This document shows positions 1-12,429 of a DNA stretch of 64,000 nt, piece after piece. Source of the DNA: Reticulitermes speratus. Its lineage: Eukaryota > Arthropoda > Insecta > Blattodea > Rhinotermitidae. Under the pieces are notes generated by a model that did not search any database, had not been told where the DNA came from, and saw only the letters and a list, made by a program, of their open reading frames with translations. The DNA lies in contig JAJKFL010000001.1 in assembly GCA_021186555.1 (NCBI GenBank), positions 57,816,031-57,880,030 of the forward strand. Reading direction: 5' to 3'. The translations under genes and the position numbers were made by a program. Position 1 is the stretch's first letter. The number at the start of each line of letters is the position of its first letter.

Positions 1-119
1 TTCCATTCTTAAATTTAAACACACCATTTAAACATTGACACTCAAATTTTTAATACCATATTTACCCGAACATGAAGTACACTATAATTCTGAAAGGTCA
101 AATTAAACTGACGACCAAG

Positions 120-325
120 GAATCATGGTTCAATTTTCAGTAGCGGCAAGACATTTCCGTCGATACCGGTTCTTGGACCCAGCCAGTCCCATTCAATGAG
201 TAATGCAGCTTCTTCCGCGGGGGTAAAGCGGTCGGGGCCTGAAAGTGACCACTCACCTCCAGCTAATGCTGGGTTAAGAATGTTGGGAGCTTCACCTCCA
301 CTTCCCCATACGCCTGTTTAGTGAG
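120..325 (+). mobile_element. SINE fragment, 3' body of the common tRNA-derived family
   Basis: It shares the blocks CCAATGGATGC-like, GACCACTCACCTCCA and GGTTAAGAATG with the copy at 20325-20580, in the same order. The tRNA-like head is not clear here, so the copy is old or truncated. Confidence 0.55.
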
Positions 326-854
326 CATAGGGAAAACTTTATCAAAACTGAAGGGAAATAATTTTACTTATCAGTTGCAAATCACTATCAGAAACAGAGC
401 AGGTTTTAGACACGTGCCTGCCTGATGACAGAGCAGCGCTGCCTGCCACACGAACCGCAGTAAGACAACAAAAAGTGTTCGGTGTATGCGGCAGTTAACA
501 AACACACAGTCATCAGTAAACTTGTTTGGTACTGGCATCTAGCAAAGCAGCTAACAGAATAAATTCTGTAAGAGAATAATGTATTACAACTTTTTGGGAG
601 CTGTTTCGATTATGATCAGTAATTATGTTCGGGTAAATATTACTTTTTTCCCCCCAGAATCGTAAGTTTTTCTTGCAATGCCCATAATACTGAAAAGTCA
701 ACAGAATAAAATATTCAATGCTTAAATACCTCATGGAACATTAGAATACTCTTTAGAATGAAGTTAATGTGTTTTATATAAGCATACTTCGTAGATATCT
801 AGAACAATGATTGATAACTCACCAACAACTTACATCAACTTGCTCAAATACAGG

Positions 855-855
855 A

Positions 856-900
<45 letters not shown>
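855..900. repeat. TA dinucleotide microsatellite
   Basis: An almost pure run of TA repeats, with ATATGTG and CACATATATATAC edges that extend a self-complementary tract. Confidence 0.9.
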
Positions 901-905
<5 letters not shown>

Positions 906-1110
906 TATACATACCTACAATTCCATTTCATTTTATCAGTTCACAATACCACAGTAAATGTTTTAAACAGTCTATGACATTACATTTTGGAGCTGCAATA
1001 GGCAGTTTAACGAAATTATATATGCCAAAAATTACTGGAACCGTGTTTGCTACAGAACTGAAATTGTTCTGCTATTTGTCAAAGTGAATATGATACAAGG
1101 AAAGTGATTA

Positions 1111-1115
<5 letters not shown>

Positions 1116-1142
<27 letters not shown>
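1116..1142. repeat. TG dinucleotide microsatellite followed by a G-rich stretch
   Basis: About 13 TG units, then GGGGAGAGGGGGG. Confidence 0.9.
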
Positions 1143-1145
<3 letters not shown>

Positions 1146-3439
1146 GAGAGGGGGGTGCTCTTTCAACGTTTTAAGGAGAAAGTGTTACTGTGTCCCATTC
1201 ATTAACATATAAAAACGATCCCACTTGACTAGCATAATTATTAAAGCCAAAGACTGCAAGTTTCTTTGAACTTAAAATTTTCATATTATTAGTTCTGTCA
1301 GTGTGATAGGACTTAAATACATCAAAGCATGAAATACTGAAGCTTCATAATTTTTCACAATAGTTGTCTATAAAATCACTAGAGAATAAAATGTCCAAAT
1401 TCATATAAAAGGAGAATCTGTAACTGTATCAGTAATGTAATTAAATGATAGTGGTATGGCACAAAAGTAGAGAAACTAACAGAACAAAAAGGAATAGAAG
1501 AAGATCATGGTGATGAGGAAACTAAAGACGCCAAGGACACATTACTTATCACTAAAACTTGTACCTGAAATTCTGGAATTAATATTATAATCTAGATCAT
1601 GACTAATTCTCTCCATAAATGATAATTGTGATGAACAAAAAATTAAATTTTCAGAAAGAAAGAAAAACATTTAATATAAGTAACAATGACCTTAATATAC
1701 GGTAACATTTACAGATACATGATTTAGTAGGAAACATTCTTTGCCAATAAATCACTTCACTGTAGAAACTGCACATCATAATGTTAAGGTAGGGGTGGAG
1801 TTAATGACAATAAATCCTGTGAATTAATATAAAAGAGGAAAGAAAAACAGAGAAAAAGAGGGGAATATGCACTTTATGGCTAGATATATCATCAATTAAA
1901 AGGAAATGAACTTACATTACATAGTTTGTAGATAACTTAACAGGGGAGAAAAAAACTTGTACTTTGTATGTTTAATGATTAAGCTTTTCTAACATAACCT
2001 ACTTTAGACATGCAAGAAATTAATTTTTGCCAACAGGAGTTTTGGATTAGATTCAAAACCAGATAACTTCTCTTACACACGGAACAATTACCAGTCACGG
2101 ACATTTAACTCACTGTTAACAATTTACCTCAATAATGCTCCTCTCATTTTCCAAAACTGCAATAATGGATAAGGCTCTGATCCAAATTCATTTATGGCAT
2201 TCATGGGGTTATGTGCGGTAAGACAGACACTGGATCACTGTAGACCTGTTAACATCATGACAAGATTAATAAGCAGGACACAATACACTACAGTTCTGAA
2301 GTTTCCATTAAATGTAATAATTTTAAAGCTGGCAATGGAGACTATTGAAATTGAAATATTTAAGTGTTTGAAACATAAGCTGTTCCTTTTTTAATATCAC
2401 TGCCTTTATTTTAATGATCAATGTAAAATTAAAAACTATGTGTACTTGTTTCTATTTAGATAAATTTTCACTCTTTAGACTGTTGTTTTGCTGTGTTACT
2501 AGACGACTAGTTCTCCATTTTATACAATTCAAAATGACTTATGACATTCTTCAGTAAATAACATGTATATTATTCCTGGCATATTAACTTTCAAATTATA
2601 GTCTACTGCATGGAACACATTCAGAAAACCAGACATGATGACAGGCTATTTTTATAGACACAACAGTGTTCATGCAGACAATTTTTAACACACAACAAAT
2701 GTTTTACTTCTTTTACCACCAGCTGAGCAACAGTCATTTGCTGATTTTCTAAAAATGTCTAACCTCAACAGTAGGTCATAAAGTTGCATTTTTCCTATTG
2801 GTTACCTTGTTATTACTATTAGGAGAGAGAATGCATGCTTGTACTGCTGAGAAGCAAAAGTATGACAACATTATGATCCTCAAAATTTAAATTTATGATG
2901 TACAGTCAACAAAAAATTTACTGCAAACAGCTGGTGATGTGTAATACAAGTAGTCATACAATGAAACAAACATGATTTAAATAATTATTTTGCAAGTTAA
3001 CATTTCACTTGAGAGTGTACTGAGTATGCAGTTGTGGGCAGATGGCTACATTATCCAATCAGCTCATCTCACAACCTGTTCAGTTACAATAAACATGCCT
3101 GTTACTGTGGACATTACCCAATACCCTGGGCTTTCAAATACAACACTTCACAAACTGGGTCTGTTTGTATCATCAGGTGCAAAGATTCATACTCAGTTGG
3201 GACCCTTACAAAAGGTTATGTTATGTTTTAACTAGAGCATACATGCTATCAATATCACAAATCATCAGTGGGAGACAGAACTACAAGAAGTATCACGTTC
3301 TATTAAAAAAAAGATAGGCAATGTCCAAAGAAACAGTCATATTTATGGGAACAAGCCGTCATCAGGAACATTTAGACTTAGCTTATTCATTGCGTTGTTC
3401 ATACATGAGATCTTAGGTTCTGAAGGCAGTGACTATGAA

Positions 3440-3560
3440 GAATACTGTCATGTTGGATGTAACACCATATGCTGCCTCCATCTTCAGGGTAGAAAAGGAA
3501 CAATGTACCCTAAGATGGAGGCAGGAGGTTGCTCTGAAATTCTGTTACTTTTCTGCCAGA
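3440..3560. repeat. Foldback element copy
   Basis: The left arm contains GCTGCCTCCATCTTCAGGGT and the right arm its inverted counterpart ACCCTAAGATGGAGGCAGGA, separated by 16 bases. The same core recurs at many places in the window (see the finding on this family). Confidence 0.7.
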
Positions 3561-3769
3561 CCACACACTGTCACCTCCAAATTGTTTATAGCTTTAAGCA
3601 CACTTAGAAACTATTGAATCAAAGAATGGTCAAAGAATGATGATTATGAATGAATAATGAATGAATGAAGGATATGCACAAAATATCTAAGGAGTTTTAA
3701 GTGAAAATTGTAGATTCTAATGGGATTTACACTTTGAATTAGCAGTTCGTACAATTTGTTGTATGATGT

Positions 3770-3930
3770 CAGGTCTGAAGTTCTCATGGTGGCAACTGTG
3801 ATGTGATCCCACATAGTTTGTTAGAAGTGTACTTATGCTTGAGAGAAGCATGCACACCCATCATCAAGGTAGATGAGAGGTTCCTTTAATGTCGACGCAC
3901 TTCTACCAGAAAACATGGGCATCACATCCG
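3770..3930. repeat. Diverged foldback element copy
   Basis: Outer ends read GTGATGTGATCCCACATAG and, inverted, GGATGTGATGCCCATG. The right inner arm has GAGGTTCCTTTAATGTCGAC, related to the family core GAGGAACCTG inverted. Older than the other copies. Confidence 0.5.
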
Positions 3931-4944
3931 AAGTAAAAATGCCACTGTTTTTGGAAAAAAATATAAAGTTATGTTTGAAGTCAATATAACTTGATGGTTA
4001 CATTCCAGTGGAATGGACCAACCTTAATTTTCAAACTAACACTGATGTATATGCTGTACACCGAATTTCAGTGAAATCTGTTACAGAGTTTTTGAGATTA
4101 AACACGCAGACACACAGCATGATGTCCCTACTACAGGCTACATTTACATACTTTGTGCAACTAACAAAAAGCATTTGCTTTCTCTTGCACCGAGCTACCT
4201 GATGGACAGAGTGAGGGATGAAGGATGTGAGCTAGTACAGCCCACTGTACTTCACAAGGATGTACAATGGTGACGGGAAGAGAAACACCAACAAAACAAT
4301 CCAAATACCTTCATCAGAACTCTTTAGAATTGACAAAATTATTTTGAAACAGTTCTGCTCCATTGTGACACTGGATACGACAATTACCACATGGATGTCC
4401 TACATCTGAACCCTAATTGTTGGGTTACAAAGTCAGTGCACAAACACCAAAGCTATGGTATGACCTCATTTATGTACACAAGAAAGGAAGAGGGATAATT
4501 ACAGTTAAAGTATAAGTTTACAGCTCTAACTAATAAAGATATTTTTGTGTAAAATAAAGTCCAATATCGGGTATGAAGTTATCATTAATATGGATAAAAT
4601 TATAGTAAGGAGCTGCAAATAGGGTATTATAATATTAATATTTTGCATTGTCTCTATATCATTTTACTGTTGATTAAGATCCAAATAAATACCCTTACTA
4701 GGCAATATGTATCTTGTTATTTTATATTATCTCCAACATGCTTCAGCTCAGATTGAACCATCATCAGGGAGACAAAATACAAGGAGATGTATGTAAGTGT
4801 ATAACCATGTTGCACAGCACGAGACATGCATCGCTCCGTACATCATACACAGCAGCATGAAATACAGTCTGCGTTCAGCATTAATCTCAGACATTACTGC
4901 TGAACACAAACACTCATCGTTTGAACCACAGTTTCCAAATAGCA

Positions 4945-5095
4945 TCACTGTCTTCTGAGATGTGATGATGGTAGACCTGCACCGAAGTTTCAGAGGAACT
5001 TGCTACTCTATCATTATCTACCCTCATGATGAAGGATGCAGGTTCCTCTAAAATGTCAGCACAAAGACTGCATGCTGTCACATACCAGATGGCCT
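4945..5095. repeat. Foldback element copy
   Basis: The left arm runs TCTTCTGAGATGTGATGATG then AGTTTCAGAGGAACTTGCT. The right arm, inverted, reads GGCCATCTGGTATGTGACAG then CATTTTAGAGGAACCTGC. Both arms share order and spacing with other copies. Confidence 0.7.
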
Positions 5096-5874
5096 CTGTC
5101 TACTGGTAGGCACAAGCAGAAACTTACATTATATGTGCATGCAATTACAGCCTGTTAAACACAGCAGAACATAAAAACTCATGGTACATGAAAGAGAAAA
5201 CTCAAGACCTGAGAATTACAAAGAGTCCTACATCTAAAAGCACAGATGAAGAGAAGAAACCTAAAAATATTTTTCCTCCACACACTGGCTTTAGGACAGT
5301 ATGTTTTGTTAATTAATTATTGGTTTACATAATGATCATCTGAAGTAGACCAGATTATATGGCGTTGAATAACGGAATTAGTGAGTTTTGAATTGGTAAG
5401 AATGTGGAAGCAATAATGGCATCACTGACTTGGAGGAACTGGGGAAAACCATAAGGAACCTCAGTAAGGGTAACCACTACTTGGGCCATATTTATCTGGG
5501 CTCCCAAATATGAAGCACTAGTGCTACCGCTCAACTGTGACTTCTGATGAACATTCTATTTTGGAATTGGTTTGGTTCAGGTGCCACTCGGCTTGATAGC
5601 CAGTGGGTACCTTGAAATATTTCTCTGAGGGCAAAGTTGTCCATTCACTTTCACCTACATGCCAAGTACGCCTTCAAGATGGGGCTATTTTACATTTACC
5701 TTCCTATCAATTATGTCTTCGGTATTGCATTTGAATAACGACATAAAGCCAAGGAAGTTAAAGGTGTTCCTGTGCTCAATTAAACACTGCTTTATGGTCA
5801 CGTATGGAGGAGTGGAGGGTACACTCTGCATGTTAACCTTGGCACCAAATGTCAGCTTCATGCCCTAGCCACTT

Positions 5875-6003
5875 TGTCACAAGAGAAAGAGAGGAGGTTA
5901 GATGGGCCCCACAGCTGGTCTTTATGCTGTGAAGAGACAAATATTTGCCATTCTTGTTCACTCAGCCCATAGCTTAGTCACTTACTGACTGACATATCCT
6001 GGT
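5875..6003 (-). mobile_element. tRNA-derived SINE copy, degraded
   Basis: On the minus strand it starts CCAGGATATGTCAGTCAGT and carries a block ending CTGTGGGGCCCATCTAACC, the same order as the better copy at 19905-20117. The body is truncated. Confidence 0.55.
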
Positions 6004-7087
6004 TATTTTCAAATAATAACTTTCTATTTACATGTGGTTTTATATCAAGTTTCTTGTGTAGGGTTACCAACTTTTATTACCACATTTTTTGAGTAACTTT
6101 GGATGGTTTGTGGTGTGGATCACATACAGAACATCTGCAGATGGATTTCACCACTCCTCCCCCAACATGAAACAAACTCGCCATCAAAAACTACCAGCAC
6201 TAAGAAGAAAGTTAGGAAAAGGCACAGACCTAGAACCATCTTAGCCAGCAACATGTTAATCAAGATACATGAACTGATAACTAATTTTAATTAAGCATAA
6301 TATTGTAAACAGCGTCTTAAGCAAGAGAAGCTGGGAATCTGGACATGTCAGCATCTGATTTACATGTCCTTGTAGTTTCCTTGTCTTTGCAGAAGTCAGA
6401 GAAGTTGAACCATTAGAAAGACTTACATTCATATACATTAGCTTACACAATGTGCCCTAATTTTATTTCCTTCTCGAATATCAGAAACTTTCAACTCCAT
6501 TTATCTGTGTGTCTCTAAAACTCAGTGTGGCAGCAATTTCACCTCTCTGTAGTTGAAGCAATATACGAGTAAAAGTCCTATGAACAAGCTCCCTGCCAAG
6601 GCAACCACTGTGTCTACTGCAGACATTTTACGTCATGTCATGGCTGTAGGTGGTGCCCTCTCTACCCCATGATGTGGCAGTCACCAGTTTCTGATCTGTA
6701 ATGCTTGGATATATTTTCATTTCACTAGCATGTGTTCATTGGTTGTTTGCAGGCTGTAAGTCTGCTACAGTCTGTGAGTATTGAAACACTTGATAGTATC
6801 TGTGGCAATTCACAAAAGAATATAAAAAACATCTCCCTCCTAATTTGGCCTGGGGCAGGGAATATCAAAACTTGTGGTCAGTTGGTGTATTGAGACCTCA
6901 GCAACAACACAAACCTCATGAATATGGATCGTTATAAATACAAAATTCAAGCCCAAGTCTTCTTTTATTCCTCAAAGTGAATGACTCTATCATATTGCTG
7001 ACAAAGTAGCATATTCTCTAAAGTTGTATGGGTTAATATAAATAGGATAATACTGGTGATCTTACAAAGCTAGTCAAGTTGCATCTG

Positions 7088-7315
7088 CAGTGAACTGGTA
7101 CACTACACTGACAAAATGGTACACCAAGAAACTGGAACAGCATACTGAAAATTGGAACAGTATACTGACAAACCAGTACAGTGTACTGAAAAATGTGTGC
7201 AGTAGAATCTACTAACAAAGTGGTAGTATACAATGTATGGACAAACTGGTACAGTACAGTGACAAAAAAGTACAGTATAATAAAGAAATTGTAAATTATG
7301 TTGACAGATTGGTAG
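7088..7315. repeat. Degenerate short tandem repeat
   Basis: About eight diverged units of roughly 25-30 bases with the shared pattern ACTGGTACAGTACACTGACAA. Translated frames over it look repetitive but are not genes. Confidence 0.7.
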
Positions 7316-9054
7316 ACTATTTATTGTCTTTAACACCAGAGATTCTTAAAATACTGGACACCACAGGTTTAAGACTGCTTGACTGTTACAAATTTCAGAC
7401 CAGTTTTTAAAAATTTTGATGGTCTTTCTTTGAAAGATGCCTAAATTTAAGGATAAACTACTAGCAATGTATTTATATTCTGTGTATCCTATGCAGTTAC
7501 TAAATTGGAGGAACTCTTGTCAAAATATCTGAAGTCTGTTTTTAATGGACGCTCTTCAATTTTAGAGACAGTAATAATGATTAGGAATTTAGAACATGTC
7601 TACTTCATGTTAACTACAACATACAGGTTATGTCTTCAAAGATTTATTAGACATGTACAGATATTAACATCACATTCTTGTGAAATGATAGCATGTACTT
7701 TCTAGATAAGTATTCATGTTTTGGACAAACCTGCTGCATCTAAAATGCTGGGGCCTGTCTACCAAAATACAAGGCATTACATCTTACAAGCATGTCATCA
7801 TAATACGCAATGCTGTGAGAACCTTACATTTCATGTTTACAAAAATGATTATTTAATTTCAATCATTTCCCTTAACAGCCACTTTCTTAGTACATTATTC
7901 CTATTGTTACTCTGTGTAGCTATTAAACTGAAATACAATTTTACATGCACATTTACGAGCACTCTTTCCATCACGTGTATGAAGTCAGAACTAATTTCAG
8001 ATAACATGCATTTTAACAGCTAGGAGTGCCACTCATGTGTTTTCATATCTGCATTATTTTTCTTCAGAGTAGTGTCCAAATTAATCTCTGGTTCAGATAA
8101 CTGTGACCAGCATTTTATCTCTGGCAAAGAAGGTTGCAGTAACTCACAAAGCAAAACAGATGACTTTGTCTCTTTTCAGCCTACATTTCTTCCATACAAA
8201 AAAAAAGTGCCAGCACTCTGAACCATTGTGTGACTGTGACTATAATTTTCAGGGCACACCACTCAAAGGTTTGAGTAACAACAACAATTTTTCATGTATT
8301 TTATAGCAAATACAATACATCATCCACTTCTTATGCTCTGTAGCAAATTTCTCACATAGTTTTCTTCTTCCTATTCAAATACTGGAATTTATGTATTCTT
8401 CTTTACAGGACAAGGGTGAATTTGAAAAGCAGGACCATCACATTTCTTCTTTTCTCACATTTGACGATAATTTAAACCACTAACTGCAACACAGTTCAGA
8501 ACACAATGCAATAAGTGGTGTAGCTATCATATAGAAAGAGCATTCAAAGCATAGGAGCCCACAAATACGGGGGACCCAAGAGGCCATTGCAAAAAGTTAT
8601 TGTGTTTACACTCACTGAACAGCAACCACTCTTTGGGTAAATTTGTGAGCATTTGCAAGAATTCATTTTCGTGCAAATAGGCTTCAGCATTGCTGACCAT
8701 CGCATACTAATATCTCCTATGCAGTTTGGCTACCCTGTGCAAAATTTAGTATCCCACTTTCTGAAATTGTGTTTTGTTAGGTAATTTGTAGAGTTTCACA
8801 TTATGAGTGACTTCTTCACCTAACTGTCATCGATTTTTTAATAAATGCCAAAACTTTTACATGGCATAATTTTAGGAAAAGTAGCATACTTTTGTCTTTG
8901 GCAGCACAATTGTTCGTTGGTAGGTTGGCGACACTGATACAAAGAACAATCATTTAAAGTTAATATTTTTATTACCAATTTGACAAAATTAATCTCGAAT
9001 TAATCAACGATTTTCAGGGATGCAAACAGTTAACAAGTTCCTGGATTTCTTGAA

Positions 9055-9069
9055 CCCCCCCCCCCCCCC
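9055..9069. repeat. Poly-C run of 15
   Basis: An uninterrupted C homopolymer; its length is probably unreliable in the assembly. Confidence 0.9.
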
Positions 9070-9456
9070 AAAAGTCAAAATCTGGTATTTAAACCTGTGT
9101 GCAAATCTCAGCAAAGCATATGTGGAAGTGGTACCTCCTCATTTTCCAGTCAGTGTGTTCATGCAGTTTCCTAGTTACAAAAAGGCTTAATGGAAAAATG
9201 TCAAGTTAGCATTTCCAGAATTACTTCTTATAAAGTACAGTCATTTAGAAAGTGAATTTTCTGCCAAATATTCTGTTTTCGCGTCTTTTTTACACTTGTG
9301 ATAATGGTGATCAGTGTAAAAAGTCAGTTAGTAAATTAAAAGTAATAAAAAAACTACAAGAGAAATTCGATGGGCCAAGCCAGGCTACATACTCATGATG
9401 TTTTAAGTATCAAACACAAAGAAGCAGCCACAAAGATATAAAATAACTTATAAGTG

Positions 9457-9932
9457 TTTTAAATGATCCATAACCGTGCATTGAGCAATTAGATATGATA
9501 TCAAAACCAACAAATGCACATAAGTGCATGATGGTGTATTATACACACTGTATACCTCCTACATGTTTCAGCCACTCATGTGGCCGTCTTCAGGGAGGTG
9601 CATTAAGGATAGATATATAAAACTATTACAGAAGTTTTTGAACCAATGCAGATATAAAATATTAAATTTTAAAAATAATACATGGTTTAAAATACATATT
9701 AAGGACTAAAATAAAGATAAAAAATATTTGAGATTGATTCTAGTGGATAACGGATAGTACGTATGTAGTAAGTTACCATCCTGAAAGGAAAAATAAGTGT
9801 GTGTGGAGGAGCTAATTGATAATACATTGGTAGATAAAAATTATATAAAGTAATGCAGAGATAAAACGGCTGTCAGTAAAATATGTATCAAGCAAGGGTG
9901 TGTTGATATTACTGGTACGGCAGACCACTGTG
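9457..9932 (+). mobile_element. Copy A of an inverted-repeat DNA element family
   Basis: It shares TTTTAAATGATCCATAACCG, CCTCCTACATGTTTCAGCCA and GTGGCCGTCTTCAGGGAGGT, all in order, with the left half of the element at 26315-26978. It also carries the central GGGTGTGTTGAT block. Unlike that copy it lacks the inverted second half. It has no coding capacity. Confidence 0.75.
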
Positions 9933-10589
9933 TATTGAAATCTAGCTACAAACAGGTTTGTGGTGGGTCGTGGTCACACACGCGTGGGTGAGTTATATAT
10001 CGTAGACAGGATCAAAGAGGGGGTACACTGAACCTGGCCTGCTTGTATTGAATACCACAACAACTTGCATCTGACACGATGTACGATATACACAGCATCA
10101 ATTAATTTATATGCAAGTATACATCTTTGATGCTTCACTGCCCTTGAAATTGTAATCTCCTTGATGACGATTCATTTACAAACAAAAAATGTTGGAGAAT
10201 GTATGATATAAAATAACAGTTACCTACACTTACCTGACAAGTGTGTTTTGCTGGTGGTTAGTAAATATTGAATTAAAAATACACTGAATATGTGACACTT
10301 TAAGATTAGATTTTTGTGTTTTGAGTTATATAATGCTATGCAATTTAGTAAGTGGCTAAGGTTTGTGGAGGAATATGCTACACACTTTCGTTATAAGGGT
10401 AGAAGATGGAGACGGGAGGTTCCTCCAAAATGTTGGTAACCACCTATGAGACAGCACTGTACCATACTCCTGCAGACCACAACCTAAATGCAATCACTGC
10501 TGTTGGGTGTTATTAAGTTAACAAAACTGGGCTCTTGTTAAACCTGCCAGACTTATCTTATATACAGAACATTTTATCATAACAATTAC

Positions 10590-10720
10590 TATGTTCTGGG
10601 ATGTGACACCATCCTAAGTTTCGGAGGAATGTTCTGTTTCCATCATCAGGATAAACCCCGAAGAAGAAAACAGCACAGTCCTCCAAAACTTTGGCAGCCA
10701 TCCACTAAAACTACAAAACA
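10590..10720. repeat. Foldback element copy
   Basis: The left arm reads TTCTGGGATGTGACACCATC then AAGTTTCGGAGGAATGTTCT. The right arm, inverted, has AAAGTTTTGGAGGACTGTGC. A related partial copy lies at 10370-10480. Confidence 0.65.
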
Positions 10721-11394
10721 TTCCATTAAATGTGCTCCCAAGTGTAGGAAAATACAAGTTTGCTTCTGCCAAGCGAAACTGGCTGAGTTTTTCCTTGTCT
10801 TATGAGTATGAGAAATGGAATGTAAGATGGCCATGCAGTAAAGTTGTCTCCCCTCCAGAGCAATAGTGGGTGCACGTGAGAAATGTTTCTGTTGAACAAA
10901 GAAAGTTCATTTGTACTTTTGCAAAGCATGCGTCATGGAAAAAATGTTATCAACAGTTTGTATAAAATATCCCATGCCAATGGTTCTGAGTAAAGGAACA
11001 ATATACAGAATAGCAGAAAAATTATGAATGACAGGTAGAATACTGGACAAAAGAAAATACAAGAACATTGTTTTACTGAACTGGGGTGTCGCAACCAGCA
11101 TCACAGGGCAACAAAACTTATAAAATCATGCTCACATAAAATTAGAGCTACACAACTGCTCTTTACACTAGGAAGCAAGAAGCTGGTATTGCAGGTGGTT
11201 TCAAGAACTGTATGTGGCCTGCTACATAAAATGGGAATGTAAAGGGCTGGCAGTTCATAAAATTCCCTTGTATGCCCTTAAAGGTGCAGCCTGCTTTGCA
11301 ATGAGTATGTGCAAAATCAGAGGTTCTCAGATTTTCAAAGCAACAGGAAGTAACCTTGCATATCTCCAGATTTTAATACAGGTGTTTTTTATTT

Positions 11395-11396
<2 letters not shown>

Positions 11397-11428
<32 letters not shown>
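11397..11428. repeat. Poly-G run of 32
   Basis: A pure G homopolymer preceded by TTTTTTATTTGA. It gives a false polyproline frame on the minus strand. Confidence 0.95.
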
Positions 11429-12259
11429 CGCTTTGTGCAGAATTGAAAGAAAATATTCGAAGACAAACTGCCAGTAGTTCAACACAGAGCTCTAGTGTGT
11501 ATCTACAAATTTTTTTAGAAGATGCAAGGCCTGGTTGGAAGCTGGAGGTCAGCACTTCACAGATTCTTCTATGAAACAAGGCAAGCTGAACTGCAGGGGA
11601 AAAATGGGCTCTCAATTTGTTGTGGATGCTGGTTTCATATGTGACGTAACTGTAGCAACAGCTTCTGTGATCAGGGACATGACTAATGGGATACTCTGTA
11701 TATGGTGTTACATCTTGAAACACAGTAATCTCCTCATGAGATTTGGGGTTTTTACAGTGGTGACCATGAAGATATCAGTTTAAATTGTAAATTGGTATAC
11801 AGATGTCAATGTTTCCGAGAAGCTTGCTGCCTCCATCTTCAGAGTACATTCAAATATCCCTTAATATTCCATAGTCAATTTAATGAGAACCTCAAACTGC
11901 ATATTTCATTCGGCAGTACAAAACTTCAAGTGACCTCTACATTCACACATTTTGCATCCCTATAATCGAACATTATTTAAATGTACATAATGTATTCTGG
12001 ATTTAACTTCTCACATGTCAGCATAATTCTTTACAAGCTGACAGCCACTGTTATATTCCAGCAAAACAGCACTTCCTTATTTGATAGTGCAATGTAATAT
12101 AATGCAAAAAGTTATAGTTTTGTTATGCAATTTGCTCTGTGAATTAAGTTCTCACTGTAATTTTCAAAGACAGTGACAAACTGACAAACATCTGAATAAC
12201 TGATTTTAAGCCTTTATGGTAATTCACTGCAAATACAAATCCTATGTTGGTGTTTCACA

Positions 12260-12429
12260 CCATGTGACAGTGGGCTGTGTTGCCAACATTTCAGAGGAAC
12301 ATACTGCCTCCATCTTTAGGGTCAAAGCACAAATAACCCAAACAAGTACTCGCTCTGCTCACTTTGATCCTGAAGATGGTGGCAGCACATTCTTCTAAAA
12401 TGTTGGCAACACAACCCACTGCCACATGG
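12260..12429. repeat. Foldback element copy with clear 70-base arms
   Basis: The left arm is 12260-12329 and the right arm 12360-12429. The arms are inverted copies with similarity I judge at about 80 percent by eye (CCATGTGACAGTGGGCTGTG against CCATGTGGCAGTGGGTTGTG). The loop is about 30 bases. It is the best example of the family's palindromic layout. Confidence 0.85.

Noticed and set aside
11373-11723. Minus-strand frame with a polyproline end
   Set aside because: The proline run is just the G32 homopolymer; the rest overlaps a foldback copy.
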